NCBI RefSeq assembly: GCF_014207185.1
Contig: NZ_JACHCP010000005.1
Coordinates: 248,001-312,000 of the forward strand
From: Rhodanobacter sp. A1T4
GTDB lineage: Bacteria; Pseudomonadota; Gammaproteobacteria; Xanthomonadales; Rhodanobacteraceae
DNA: 64,000 nucleotides
Direction: 5' to 3'
The first letter of the stretch is position 1. The number at the start of each line of letters is the position of its first letter. The notes beneath the pieces are model-generated. The model had not been told where the DNA came from. It saw only the letters and a program-made list of their open reading frames with translations, and did not search any database. Made by a program: the position numbers and the translations under genes. This document shows positions 18,855 to 28,602 of this stretch, piece by piece.

Positions 18855-19522
18855 GGCGATCCGCCTGATGTGGCTTACGCATCGGCAACGAAATAGCTTC
18901 GGCGGTGCTAGCGCGACCACACGGGAAAACGAAGTTTTGATGATTCGACAAGGGGTTTTGTTCGACGAAAACTGCCAAGGCGCTGGCGACTTGTCGTAAA
19001 AGCACCACTGCAATCCCGGGCACCGTCCACTATGCAAGCGACGGCATGTTCAACGGGACGATGGCTCAACAGTCGGCGCGGCAAAACCGGACAGACGCGG
19101 TTCCATCGCAGCGCGACAATGCACCAATAGTTGACTGAGATCCCTGCGGCGAGAGATTTTCGAACGCTGCTGGCGCGTCAATCGACGCTGCCGCACAGGA
19201 CGTTGCAAACCTTGCTGACGACTTGATCCTGCCTCAGTTTTTTGTGCATTGCAATACTGTGACGCAATTATTTTCGACTTATTTTGCTTTGGGCCTATAC
19301 GCCTGCATGCCTGGACCGGCATTGAAGTTGCCGTCACTACAACGGCGGCGGCGACGGCTTGGCAAGATGAATAGCACGTTTAACCTTGGCGCATCGCAGC
19401 ACGCGTTTGGCCAGCAATATCGCCCTGTGGCGGCCGCGTTTGGACAGATTTCGCGAAGCGCTTGCACCTAAGCTAGGCTGCCTTGTCTGCGGCCGCGCCG
19501 CGTCATCGAAGGCTCGCTTCTC
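18855..19522. other. Long intergenic region upstream of uppP
   Basis: About 670 bases with no supported gene; short frames here have no family resemblance and poor codon use. The AT-rich part 19230-19300 holds a possible promoter for uppP, TTCGAC (19273), 17 bases, TATACG (19296), which would leave a leader of roughly 220 bases. A small RNA here cannot be excluded. Confidence 0.4.
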
Positions 19523-20323
19523 TTGACTGATTTGATCCACGTTATCTTGCTTGGCATCATCGAAGGCATCACCGAATTTCTGCCCATTTCCAGCACCGGC
19601 CATCTACTGATCGCGGAGAAATTCGGGCTGGGCGCGCGATCGGATCTGTTCAACGTCGGCATCCAGGCGGGCGCGATTCTCGCGATCACTTTCATTTACT
19701 GGAAGCGCATCTGGCAGCTGTTTTCGCAGTGGCGCGAACCGACCAATCGCGATTATCTGCTGAAGCTGATCGTGAGTTTTCTCATCACCTCAGTGCTTGG
19801 CGCCATCATCGTGGTGCACTTTCACTTCAAGCTGCCTGAGACGATAACGCCCGTCGCTTGGGCGCTGGTGATCGGTGGCGTGTGGATGATCGTGGCCGAA
19901 CAAATCGCGGCGCGGCAGGTCGATCGCACACAGGTGACCTGGCGTGTAGCGATTCTGGTTGGCATGGCGCAGATGGTCGCTGGCGTCTTTCCCGGCACCT
20001 CACGTTCGGGCGCAACCATCTTTACGGCGATGCTGGCCGGTACCAGCAATCGCGCCGCCGCCACCGAGTTCGCGTTTCTGGTGGGTATCCCGACCATGTA
20101 CGCGGCAACCGGCTACGAGCTGCTGAAAGTGCTGAAGGATGGCAGCGCCGCGAATGAAAACTGGAACGCGTTGATCGTCGGCTTCGCGGTATCACTGATC
20201 GTCGGCTTTGTCGCAGTGAAGTGGTTGCTTGGCTATATCCGCAGTCATCGCTTCACCGCGTTTGCGATTTACCGCATCGTGCTGGGCCTGGCGCTGCTCT
20301 TGCTGGTGCCGGCGGGCGGCTGA
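19523..20323 (+). CDS. uppP: Undecaprenyl-diphosphatase UppP (BacA)
   Basis: Polytopic inner-membrane phosphatase that recycles undecaprenyl diphosphate to the monophosphate lipid carrier for cell-wall synthesis; extra copies confer bacitracin resistance. The protein has 266 residues and both catalytic blocks: GIIEGITEFLPISSTGH at about 11-27 and GVFPGTSRSGATIF near 155. The TTG start at 19523 yields the normal beginning MTDLIHVILLGIIEG. It is a single gene that ends 20 bases before a convergent LysR gene. Confidence 0.95.
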   Translation: MTDLIHVILLGIIEGITEFLPISSTGHLLIAEKFGLGARSDLFNVGIQAGAILAITFIYWKRIWQLFSQWREPTNRDYLLKLIVSFLITSVLGAIIVVHFHFKLPETITPVAWALVIGGVWMIVAEQIAARQVDRTQVTWRVAILVGMAQMVAGVFPGTSRSGATIFTAMLAGTSNRAAATEFAFLVGIPTMYAATGYELLKVLKDGSAANENWNALIVGFAVSLIVGFVAVKWLLGYIRSHRFTAFAIYRIVLGLALLLLVPAGG

Positions 20324-20343
20324 TAGCGCCTGCTGCCGGTGGC

Positions 20344-21318
20344 TCAGGCCGCGGCGGCGATTCGCTCGATCTCTTTCGTCGCAGCATCCGCGGCTAGCCG
20401 CGCATTGAGCAGACACTGCGGTTCGCAAGTGCGCTGGAACAGCTCGCTGACCCATTCGATGAATGCCTGCACGCGCGCGGACAGATGGCGCTTCTGCGGG
20501 TAGACGATCCACAGCGGTGAGCCGGTGGAAATCGTATCGGTCATCACGATTTCCAGCTCGCCCTTGGCCAACGCGGCCGCGGCCAGACAGTGCGGTACCT
20601 GGATGATGCCCAGGCCGGCGACCGCCGCCTGGATCACCGACTCGCCGTCGTTGATCAGCATATGCGCATCGATATCCAATTCGACCCGACCGCTCGGCGT
20701 GTCGAACTGCCATTGATACGCCTTGCCGGTACTCGGAAAAACGTAGTTGATGCAATGGTGCTGGCGCAGATCGTCAATCGTATTCGGCACTCCATATCGA
20801 GCCAGATAGGAGGGCGCAGCGAGCAGCACGTTGTTGAAGTGGCCAAGCTTGCGCGCGATCAGGCTGGAATCTTCCAGCACGCCCATGCGGATGGCGCAAT
20901 CGTAGCCTTCCTCGTTGAGATCGAACGGGTAATCGCACATCGCCAGTTCGAGCCGGATATCCGGATAGCGCGCCTCGAACTCGACCAGATTCGGAATCAG
21001 CGCGGAGCGACCAATCGCCGAATGAGCGGCGACGCGCAGCTTACCCACCGGATGGATGCGCGCGTGGCCTAGGGCTTCGGTCGCTTCGGCGAGATCGGCC
21101 AGGATTTCCTTGCAGCGGGCATGGAATGACGCACCGTCGTCGGTCAGCCGCAGCGATCGCGTCGAACGGGACAACAGTCGGGTGCCGAGCTGGGTTTCCA
21201 ACCGGGCCACAGCACGACTGACCCCGGAAGGCGTCATGCCCAACTGGCTGGCGGCAGCGGCAAAACTCTTGGCTTCGACCACGCGAACGAAGGTCGATAT
21301 GGCTGAAAAGTCTTCCAT
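20344..21318 (-). CDS. LysR-family transcriptional regulator
   Basis: Regulator of 324 residues with an N-terminal winged helix-turn-helix (FAAAASQLGMTPSGVSRAVARLE) and a substrate-binding domain of the group often named DsdA/PecT-like or AaeR-like. It is transcribed divergently from the RND efflux operon with a 142-base gap. A typical LysR operator lies 21 bases before its start. It probably controls the pump and itself; the ligand is unknown. Confidence 0.93.
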   Translation of the reverse strand: MEDFSAISTFVRVVEAKSFAAAASQLGMTPSGVSRAVARLETQLGTRLLSRSTRSLRLTDDGASFHARCKEILADLAEATEALGHARIHPVGKLRVAAHSAIGRSALIPNLVEFEARYPDIRLELAMCDYPFDLNEEGYDCAIRMGVLEDSSLIARKLGHFNNVLLAAPSYLARYGVPNTIDDLRQHHCINYVFPSTGKAYQWQFDTPSGRVELDIDAHMLINDGESVIQAAVAGLGIIQVPHCLAAAALAKGELEIVMTDTISTGSPLWIVYPQKRHLSARVQAFIEWVSELFQRTCEPQCLLNARLAADAATKEIERIAAAA

Positions 21319-21338
21319 AGCGCGGTTTTCCCGTTGAT

Positions 21339-21357
21339 TCGTGATTCTGGCTCACGA
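21339..21357. promoter_or_regulatory. LysR-type operator between the regulator and the RND operon
   Basis: TCGTGA-TTCTGGC-TCACGA, a perfect inverted repeat containing a T-N11-A core. It lies in the divergent intergenic region, close to the LysR gene, where autoregulatory boxes are normally found. Confidence 0.6.
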
Positions 21358-21460
21358 GTGTAGTGCCTGATGAACGGATTATCTATACCGCCTGGTACAC
21401 CTATTCTCCCCAGCCTTCGCTGACGGCCCTGCCGTCTGCGCCCTGTTCTGGAGATTGATG

Positions 21461-22690
21461 ATGTCAACGAACCACACCAAGAAGCGCTGGATTCCCCTCG
21501 CGCTGGCCATTGCGCTGGTCATCGGCAGCTGGGCAGTGCTCGGCGAACACGGCCAGAGCCACGCCGAGAGCAACAGCGCGCCACCAGCGCCATCAGTCAC
21601 CGTCGCCCAGACCCTGGTACGCACCATCAGCGATGCCGATGAGTTCACCGGCCGCCTGCAGGCCGTCGATACGATTCAACTGCGGCCCCGCGTCAGCGGT
21701 TATGTCGATAGTGTGCAGTTCACCGAAGGTGCGCTGGTGAAGAAAGGCCAGCTGCTGTTCCAGATCGACCCTCGCCCGTATCAGGCTGAAGTCGATCGGC
21801 TACAGGCCAACCTGGGCCAGGCGCGTGCCGAACTGGTGCTGGCCGATGCCAACGCCCAACGTGCGCAGAAACTGCTCGATCAGCATGCGGTGTCGCGCGA
21901 AGAAGCCGACCGCATGAGCACAGCTTCGCAAAGCGCGAAGGGACAGGTTGCCGCGGATAGCGCTGCGCTGGAGACCGCGCGCCTCAATCGCGAGTTCACC
22001 GAGATACGTGCGCCGATCGACGGCCGCGTCAGCAATGCGCTGATTACCGCAGGCAACCTGGTCACGCCGAACGACGTGTTGACCAGTGTGGTCAGCGTCA
22101 ATCCGGTTTATGCGTATTTCGATGTCGACGAACACAGCTACCTCAAACTCGATCGCCTGCGTCGCGAGCATGGTGCAGCTCCCCAGATCGCGATGGCGCT
22201 GGCTGATGAAACCGGCTTCCCGCACGACGGCCACATCGATTTCGTCGACAACCAGCTGAGCGCGGCCAGCGGCACGATCCGTTTGCGCGCCGTATTCGAC
22301 AACACAGATGCCAGCTTCACCCCCGGGCTCTACGTGCACATGCAGCTACGCAGCGAGAGCAAACAGCCGCGTGCGTTGATCGACGACCGCGCTGTTGGCA
22401 CTGATCTCGGCAACAAGTTTGTCTACGTACTCGACAAGGATCGTAAGGTCGACTACCGCAAGATCACCACCGGTCCGCTGCTCGACGGTTTGCGCGTGGT
22501 GACCGATGGCCTGAGCGCCAGCGATGTAGTGGTCGTGAACGGTCTGCAGCACGTGCGCCCCGGCATGGAAGTGAACCCAACCAAGGTCGCCATGGCGACC
22601 CGCAGTCTCGACCCCAACGCCAATCAACTGGCGAGTGGCGGCGGCGGCAGCGCACCCAAAGGCAATGCGCTGACCAGCGCGCAGGACTGA
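21461..22690 (+). CDS. RND efflux periplasmic adaptor subunit
   Basis: Membrane-fusion protein of about 409 residues that links the inner-membrane pump to the outer membrane channel. It has an N-terminal membrane anchor (WIPLALAIALVIGSWAVL), a barrel-sandwich half motif IQLRPRVSGYVDSVQFTEGALVKKGQLLFQIDPRPY at 60-95 (described here by position), an alpha-hairpin around 100-160 and a beta-barrel domain after that. Two in-frame ATG codons (21458, 21461) follow GGAG at 21450. It is the first gene of the operon; the pump gene starts four bases after its stop. Confidence 0.93.
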   Translation: MSTNHTKKRWIPLALAIALVIGSWAVLGEHGQSHAESNSAPPAPSVTVAQTLVRTISDADEFTGRLQAVDTIQLRPRVSGYVDSVQFTEGALVKKGQLLFQIDPRPYQAEVDRLQANLGQARAELVLADANAQRAQKLLDQHAVSREEADRMSTASQSAKGQVAADSAALETARLNREFTEIRAPIDGRVSNALITAGNLVTPNDVLTSVVSVNPVYAYFDVDEHSYLKLDRLRREHGAAPQIAMALADETGFPHDGHIDFVDNQLSAASGTIRLRAVFDNTDASFTPGLYVHMQLRSESKQPRALIDDRAVGTDLGNKFVYVLDKDRKVDYRKITTGPLLDGLRVVTDGLSASDVVVVNGLQHVRPGMEVNPTKVAMATRSLDPNANQLASGGGGSAPKGNALTSAQD

Positions 22691-22694
22691 TCCG

Positions 22695-25600
22695 ATGAAA
22701 CTCGCTCAATATTTTGTGGATCGACCGATCCTCGCCGGCGTGCTGTCGATGCTGTTGCTGATCGCCGGCACCATCTCGCTATTCCAGCTGCCGATCGGCG
22801 AATACCCCGAAGTGGTACCGCCGACCGTGGTGGTACACGCCAGCTACCCGGGCGCCAATCCGAAAGTGATCGGCGAGACCGTCGCCACGCCGCTCGAAGA
22901 ACAGATGAACGGCGTCGAAGGCATGCTCTACACCGCCTCGCAATCGACCAGCGACGGCGCCATGACGCTCACCGTAACATTCGCACTGGGCACCAATCTC
23001 GACGATGCCCAGGTGCAGGTGCAAAACCGTGTGGCGCAGGCACTGCCGCGGCTGCCGGAAGAAGTGCAACGGCTCGGTGTGACGACACAGAAAAGCTCAC
23101 CCGACCTCACCATGGTCGTGCATCTGATCTCGCCGAATCAGCGCTACGACATGCTGTACCTGTCGAACTATGCGCGCCTGCACATCAAGGATCAGCTGGC
23201 CCGCCTCGACGGTGTCGGCGACGTGCAGATTTTTGGCGCCGGCGAATACAGCATGCGCGTATGGCTGGACCCGCAACGCCTGGCCAACCGTGGCCTGACC
23301 ACCGGCGATATCGTGCACGCGATCAATGAGCAAAACGTCGAAGTGGCGGCCGGCGCACTGAATGCATCGCCCGGCCCGAACAACAACGCCTTTCAGCTCA
23401 ACATCAATACCCAGGGCCGACTGGTCACCGAGGACGAGTTCCTCAAGATCGTCGTGCGCACCGATCCGAACGGCGGAGTGACTTACCTGCGCGATGTTGC
23501 GCGAGTGGAACTGGGCTCCAACAATTATGCGCTGCGCAGCCTGCTCAACAACAAGCCGGCGGTGGCGGTACCGATCTTCGCGCGGCCGGGCTCCAACGCC
23601 ATCCACATTTCCGACGAAGTGCGCAGCACGATGGCGCAATTGAAGAAGGATTTCCCGCAAGGCGTCGACTACAAGATCGTCTACGATCCGACCGTGTTCG
23701 TGCGCGGCTCGATCGAGGCGGTGGTGCACACGCTGTTTGAGGCGATCGTACTGGTCGTGCTGGTCGTGATCCTGTTCCTGCAGACCTGGCGTGCCTCGAT
23801 CATCCCGCTGGTAGCCGTACCGGTGTCGCTGGTGGGTACGTTCGCGGTCATGCATCTGGCCGGCTTTTCACTCAACGCGCTGTCGCTGTTCGGACTGGTG
23901 CTGGCGATCGGCATTGTGGTGGATGACGCCATCGTGGTGGTGGAAAACGTCGAACGGCATATCGAGCATGGCCTATCGCCAAAGGACGCCACGCGTCAGG
24001 CGATGAAGGAAGTCACCGGCCCGATCGTGGCGACCGCCTTGGTGCTGTGCGCTGTGTTTGTGCCGGCGGCGTTTATCAGCGGCCTGACCGGTGAGTTCTA
24101 TCGTCAGTTTGCCTTGACCATCGCAATCTCCACCGTGATCTCGGCATTCAACTCGCTGACCCTGAGCCCGGCACTATCCGCCTTGTTGCTGAAAGAGCGT
24201 GGCGCACCCAAGGACGCGCTGAGCCGCGGTATCGATCGTTCGTTTGGATGGCTATTCCGTCCGTTCAATCGCTTCTTCGTGCGCAGTGCCAACGGCTACG
24301 TCGCTGGCGTGCAGCGGGTGCTGCGTGCCGGTTCGGTGGCGCTGATTCTTTACGGCGGCCTGGTGCTACTTGGCCTGTTCGGCTTTGCCAAGGTACCAAC
24401 CGGTTTCGTGCCGGCACAGGACAAGCAGTACCTGGTGTCATTCGCCCAGCTGCCGGACGCCGCCTCGCTGGATCGTTCCGAAGCCGTGATTCGTCGGATG
24501 AGTGACATCGCGCTGCAGCAACCGGGCGTGGAGAGTGCCGTTGAATTTCCCGGCCTCTCGATCAACGGTTTCACCAACAGCACCAACTCCGGCATTGTCT
24601 TCGTCACATTGAAACCGTTCGAGGAGAGGCGCGATGCCTCGCTCTCGGCCGGCGCGATCACGGCAGCGCTGCAACAGAAATATGCAGCGATCCAGGAGGC
24701 ATACATCGCGATCTTCCCGCCGCCACCGGTCAACGGTCTGGGCACCATCGGCGGCTTCCGCCTGCAGGTGGAGGATCGCGGCGACCAGGGTTTCGAGGAA
24801 CTGTACAAGCAGACCCAGAACCTCATAACGGCAAGCCAGAAGGAGCCGGCACTGGCCGGGCTGTTCTCCAGCTATCAGGTGAGCGTGCCGCAGATCGATG
24901 CCGACGTGGATCGCGAGAAGGCCAAGGCCGAAGGTATCGATCTGAGTGACGTCTACCAGACCATGCAGGCCTATCTCGGCTCGCTCTATGTCAACGACTT
25001 CAATCGTTTCGGTCGCACGTACCAGGTGAATGTCTCGGCCGAGCCCGGCTTCCGGCATGAGCCGCAGGACATCACCCAGCTGAAGACGCGCAATGCCAAG
25101 GGCGACATGGTGCCGTTGGGTTCGTTCGTCAGCGTGCGCCAGAGCGTAGGCCCGGATCGTGTACAGCATTACAACGGTTTCCCGACCGCTGAAATCAACG
25201 GCGGCGCAGCACCGGGCTACAGCTCGGGCCAGGCGCAGGATGCGATGGAGCGGCTGGCCAAGGCCAACCTGCCGAATGGCATGTCGTTCGAGTGGACCGA
25301 GCTGACCTATCAGCAGATTCTCGCCGGTAATACCGCGGTGCTGGTCTTCCCGCTGTCGGTGCTGCTGGTATTTCTAGTGCTCGCCTCGTTGTACGAAAGC
25401 CTGACCCTGCCGCTGGCCGTGATCATGATCGTACCGATGGTATTGCTGTCCGCGATTACCGGCGTGTGGCTGAGCGGTGGCGACAACAATATCTTCACCC
25501 AGATCGGCCTGATCGTGCTGGTAGGCCTGGCGTGCAAGAACGCGATCCTGATTGTGGAGTTTGCCCGCGAGGCGCAGATCCTCGAAGGGTTGGATCGCGT

Positions 25601-25895
25601 ACAGGCCGTACTGGAAGCCGCCCGGCTGCGGCTACGCCCGATCCTGATGACCTCGTTCGCGTTCATCATGGGCGTAGTACCGCTGGTGTTGTCGCACGGC
25701 GCCGGTGCGGAGATGCGTCACGCAATGGGTGTGGCGGTGTTCTCCGGCATGCTCGGCGTCACCTTCTTCGGCCTGTTGTTCACGCCACTGTTCTACGTGC
25801 TGATCCGCCGCTGGAGCGAGAACAGCGCCGCACGCCGGGCCGCGCGCAAGGCAAGCCACGTCGCGCTGCCGGCACCCGCTTTCGAGGAACACTAA
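22695..25895 (+). CDS. RND multidrug efflux pump, HAE1 family
   Basis: Proton-driven inner-membrane transporter of 1066 residues that takes up hydrophobic compounds from periplasm or membrane and drives them through the tripartite channel. Twelve membrane helices and two large periplasmic loops are visible. The proton relay aspartates lie in LAIGIVVDDAIVVVENV near 400-417, and the N-terminus FVDRPILAGVLS is of the MexF/OqxB-like kind. Substrates cannot be read from sequence. The outer membrane factor gene follows after one base. Confidence 0.95.
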   Translation: MKLAQYFVDRPILAGVLSMLLLIAGTISLFQLPIGEYPEVVPPTVVVHASYPGANPKVIGETVATPLEEQMNGVEGMLYTASQSTSDGAMTLTVTFALGTNLDDAQVQVQNRVAQALPRLPEEVQRLGVTTQKSSPDLTMVVHLISPNQRYDMLYLSNYARLHIKDQLARLDGVGDVQIFGAGEYSMRVWLDPQRLANRGLTTGDIVHAINEQNVEVAAGALNASPGPNNNAFQLNINTQGRLVTEDEFLKIVVRTDPNGGVTYLRDVARVELGSNNYALRSLLNNKPAVAVPIFARPGSNAIHISDEVRSTMAQLKKDFPQGVDYKIVYDPTVFVRGSIEAVVHTLFEAIVLVVLVVILFLQTWRASIIPLVAVPVSLVGTFAVMHLAGFSLNALSLFGLVLAIGIVVDDAIVVVENVERHIEHGLSPKDATRQAMKEVTGPIVATALVLCAVFVPAAFISGLTGEFYRQFALTIAISTVISAFNSLTLSPALSALLLKERGAPKDALSRGIDRSFGWLFRPFNRFFVRSANGYVAGVQRVLRAGSVALILYGGLVLLGLFGFAKVPTGFVPAQDKQYLVSFAQLPDAASLDRSEAVIRRMSDIALQQPGVESAVEFPGLSINGFTNSTNSGIVFVTLKPFEERRDASLSAGAITAALQQKYAAIQEAYIAIFPPPPVNGLGTIGGFRLQVEDRGDQGFEELYKQTQNLITASQKEPALAGLFSSYQVSVPQIDADVDREKAKAEGIDLSDVYQTMQAYLGSLYVNDFNRFGRTYQVNVSAEPGFRHEPQDITQLKTRNAKGDMVPLGSFVSVRQSVGPDRVQHYNGFPTAEINGGAAPGYSSGQAQDAMERLAKANLPNGMSFEWTELTYQQILAGNTAVLVFPLSVLLVFLVLASLYESLTLPLAVIMIVPMVLLSAITGVWLSGGDNNIFTQIGLIVLVGLACKNAILIVEFAREAQILEGLDRVQAVLEAARLRLRPILMTSFAFIMGVVPLVLSHGAGAEMRHAMGVAVFSGMLGVTFFGLLFTPLFYVLIRRWSENSAARRAARKASHVALPAPAFEEH

Positions 25896-25896
25896 G

Positions 25897-27330
25897 ATGA
25901 CTTCCCTTTACCGTTTGAGTGCGCTCGCGAGCGCACTGCTCCTCGCCGGCTGCATCACGGTTGGGCCGGACTATAAACACCCGGTCGAGAAGCCGGTCAC
26001 GCTGCAGGGTGTCGATGCTGCACAGCAGTCGCCGATCAATTTCCAGGCGAACTGGTGGGCACAGTTCCACGACACCACGCTGGATGCGTTGATTACGCGT
26101 GCCGCCAAAAACAGTCCGGATCTGAAAATCGCGCTGGCGCGGCTCAACCAGTCACGCGCACTGCTCGGTACCGCACGCTCCCAGCAGCTGCCGGATATCG
26201 AGGCGCAGACCAGCTACTCGCGCAGCCGCGAACAGCAGCCCGGCTTCACCACCGGTCGCGAGACCATCACCAACTATCAGGCCGGCTTTGATGCCAGCTG
26301 GGAGCTGGATCTGTTCGGCGGCGTGCGTCGTTCCGTCGAGGCCGCACGCGCTGATAGCCAAGCGGGTGAAGCCTCGCTGCAAGACGCGCAGGTGACGCTG
26401 TTTGCCGAGGTGGCCCGGCACTACTTCGACTTACGCGGCACCCAGCTGCGGCTCGACGTGGCAAGGCGCGACATCGACAACCAGCGTGACTCGCTGAAAC
26501 TGATCAAGAGCCGCGCCGATGTCGGCACCGGCTCTGATCAGGACGTCGCCAGCGCCCGCGCGCGGCTAGCCGCCGTGGAAGCACAATTGCCCGTACTGGA
26601 GACTCAGGCGCAAGCTGACACCTTCCGTCTCGCCGTGTTGCTGGGCGAACGCCCGGGCGAACTGGATATCGATCTTTCACCGAAGACCTTTCATCCGATC
26701 GATACCTCGCTGCCGATCGGCAACGCCGGTGATGTGTTGGCGCGCCGGCCCGATATCCGCGTCGCGGAACGCGAGCTCGCGGCAGCGAATGCCCGTATCG
26801 GTGTGGCCAAGGCAGACTGGTTCCCGCATATCTCGTTGGGTGGCTTTGTCGGCTTTCTTGCCGGACGCAGCAATGATTTCGGTGGCGCCGAATCGCGTGC
26901 ATGGTCGGTGGCGCCCAGCATCAGCTGGGCCGGCCTCAATGTGCAGCGCGTGCGCTCCGGCGTAAAGGCCAGCGAGGCGCGTGCCGATGAGGCGAAAGCG
27001 AACTATCAGCGCACCGTGCTCGGCGCACTGGAAGACGTCGACAATGCACTGGTCGGCTACAACCAGCAGCGCGTGCGCGTGCAGAAGCTCGACGAACAGG
27101 CCACTCAGAGCACCCGCGCCGCCGAGCTGGCACGCATTCGCTACGAAGCCGGCGCGACCGACTATCTGGAGCTGCTCGACGCCCAGCGCACGCAGCTGAG
27201 CGCCGAGGACCAACTGGCCGAAGCCGAAGCCGGTATCAACCTGCAAGCCATCGCGTTGTACAAGGCACTCGGTGGCGGTTGGCAGGCCTGTGCCGACGAG
27301 CATTGCGATGCGCTGGTCAGCGCGCCATGA
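25897..27330 (+). CDS. Outer membrane efflux factor, NodT family lipoprotein
   Basis: TolC-like outer membrane channel of 477 residues that completes the tripartite pump. The lipoprotein signal ends in LLAGC near residue 19, followed by the family start VGPDYKHP. Two OEP repeats follow, with coiled-coil helices such as SPDLKIALARLNQSRALLG and RTQLSAEDQLAEAEAG, and the family motif VLARRPDIRVAERELAAANARIG. Its stop overlaps the start of the following dehydrogenase gene. Confidence 0.95.
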   Translation: MTSLYRLSALASALLLAGCITVGPDYKHPVEKPVTLQGVDAAQQSPINFQANWWAQFHDTTLDALITRAAKNSPDLKIALARLNQSRALLGTARSQQLPDIEAQTSYSRSREQQPGFTTGRETITNYQAGFDASWELDLFGGVRRSVEAARADSQAGEASLQDAQVTLFAEVARHYFDLRGTQLRLDVARRDIDNQRDSLKLIKSRADVGTGSDQDVASARARLAAVEAQLPVLETQAQADTFRLAVLLGERPGELDIDLSPKTFHPIDTSLPIGNAGDVLARRPDIRVAERELAAANARIGVAKADWFPHISLGGFVGFLAGRSNDFGGAESRAWSVAPSISWAGLNVQRVRSGVKASEARADEAKANYQRTVLGALEDVDNALVGYNQQRVRVQKLDEQATQSTRAAELARIRYEAGATDYLELLDAQRTQLSAEDQLAEAEAGINLQAIALYKALGGGWQACADEHCDALVSAP

Positions 27331-28097
27331 ACACCGCGCCTTCGCCGGCGCGCAGGAAGTCGCAGCGCGCCTCTTCGCTCTTCGCCGCCCCACCGCTGGC
27401 GCAGCAGATTGCGCTGGTCAGCGGCGCCAACCGTGGACTGGGTCTCGAGATCGTGCGGCAGCTGGCGGCCACCGGCATGACCGTGCTGCTGGGCAGTCGT
27501 GAACTGGCGCTCGGCGAAAGCGCCGCGCGCCGGCTGCGTACTGATGGTGCGGACGTAACGGCGATCAAGCTCGACGTTACACATCAGAAAGACATCGATG
27601 CCGCCGCGCGATATCTCGAAAACACCTATGGACGTCTGGACGTCCTCGTCAACAATGCCGGCTCCTACTACGACATGGGCGAGCTACCTTCATCGATCGA
27701 CATTGACACCGTTCACGCTGCGCTCGACACCAACCTGCTTGGCGCATGGCGGCTGAGTGAGGCGATGCTGCCACTGATGCGACCGTTCGGCTTTGGCCGC
27801 ATCGTCAATCTGTCCAGCGGCTGTGCCTCGAGCACGATCGACGGCGAATGCTGCCCGGCCTATCGCGTCTCGAAGGCCGCGTTGAATAGCTACACCCGTG
27901 CGCTGGCAGCGGAGCTGACTGGCAGCGGGATTCTGGTCAATGCGGTGTGTCCTGGCTGGACCAATACGGAGATGGGCGGCGCCGGCGGAAGACCGGCCAG
28001 CGCAAGCGCGCAAGGCGTCGTCTGGGCTGCATGCCTGCCAGGGAGATCGTCGACGACCGGCGGCTTTTTCCGCGACGGCGAAATCATTCCGTGGTGA
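27327..28097 (+). CDS. SDR family NAD(P)-dependent oxidoreductase coupled to the efflux operon
   Basis: Short-chain dehydrogenase of 256 residues. A Rossmann glycine motif SGANRGLG lies near 34, followed by NNAG near 109 and a catalytic Tyr-Lys in YRVSK with the upstream serine in NLSSG. The C-terminal GWTNTEMGG is typical of plant-like carbonyl reductases. ATG 27327 overlaps the efflux factor stop, so it is the fourth gene of the pump operon. It may modify a compound that the pump exports, such as a reactive carbonyl; this is inference from position. The substrate is unknown. Confidence 0.9.
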   Translation: MNTAPSPARRKSQRASSLFAAPPLAQQIALVSGANRGLGLEIVRQLAATGMTVLLGSRELALGESAARRLRTDGADVTAIKLDVTHQKDIDAAARYLENTYGRLDVLVNNAGSYYDMGELPSSIDIDTVHAALDTNLLGAWRLSEAMLPLMRPFGFGRIVNLSSGCASSTIDGECCPAYRVSKAALNSYTRALAAELTGSGILVNAVCPGWTNTEMGGAGGRPASASAQGVVWAACLPGRSSTTGGFFRDGEIIPW

Positions 28098-28101
28098 ACA
28101 G

Positions 28102-28602
28102 CTAGCCCTTGCCGAACCCGCTGTGTTGTGAATACAGCGCATGCCAACGGCGGTCGACGTAAACGAAGATGTCGGAGGAACGCACGCCCTGCTGCGGCCC
28201 CGACGCCGGGTCGTAGAACGACAGGATCGCGGTGTCGCCGTGGAGCACCACGCTCTTGCCCGACGGATGCGCCTTGATCCACGCCTCGACCGTGCGGCGC
28301 TCGATGTCCGAGCCACGGTTCTTCGCCGCATGCGCCACGATGGCGGACTTCGGATGTGCCACGCCATCGGTACCGACCGAACGGTAGTCGGGCAGCAGAA
28401 GATCATCCAGATACGCGGTGTCACCGCTCTCTTCCGCCTCCAGCCAGTGTTGGTCAACCGCGATCACCGCTGCCTCGTTCCTGGCGGTTTCGTCCGCTGT
28501 GCTCGCATACGCGTCGGAAGTCGCCACGAACGCACTCATGATTCCCATCGTCGTCGCGGCAAGACATGCCATGCCGATCCTGAAGAGGTATTGCTTGCGC
28601 AT
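28102..28602 (-). CDS. Exported NTF2-like (DUF4440) protein
   Basis: Protein of 166 residues with a signal peptide (cleavage near AYAS, about residue 33) and an NTF2/SnoaL-like fold: paired helices AVIAVDQHWLEAEESGD, then LLPDYRSVGTDG and a beta sheet ending in HALYSQHSGFG. The family includes small hydrolases, isomerases and binding proteins, so no reaction can be named. The start at 28602 follows GAGGA. It runs convergently towards the SDR gene with a gap of four bases. Confidence 0.8.
   Translation of the reverse strand: MRKQYLFRIGMACLAATTMGIMSAFVATSDAYASTADETARNEAAVIAVDQHWLEAEESGDTAYLDDLLLPDYRSVGTDGVAHPKSAIVAHAAKNRGSDIERRTVEAWIKAHPSGKSVVLHGDTAILSFYDPASGPQQGVRSSDIFVYVDRRWHALYSQHSGFGKG

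Noticed and set aside
27629-27649. A third copy of the GACGTCTGGACGTC core, inside the SDR gene of the efflux operon
   Set aside because: It encodes the conserved YGRLDVL segment of short-chain dehydrogenases, so codon content explains it; it is also far from any gene start.
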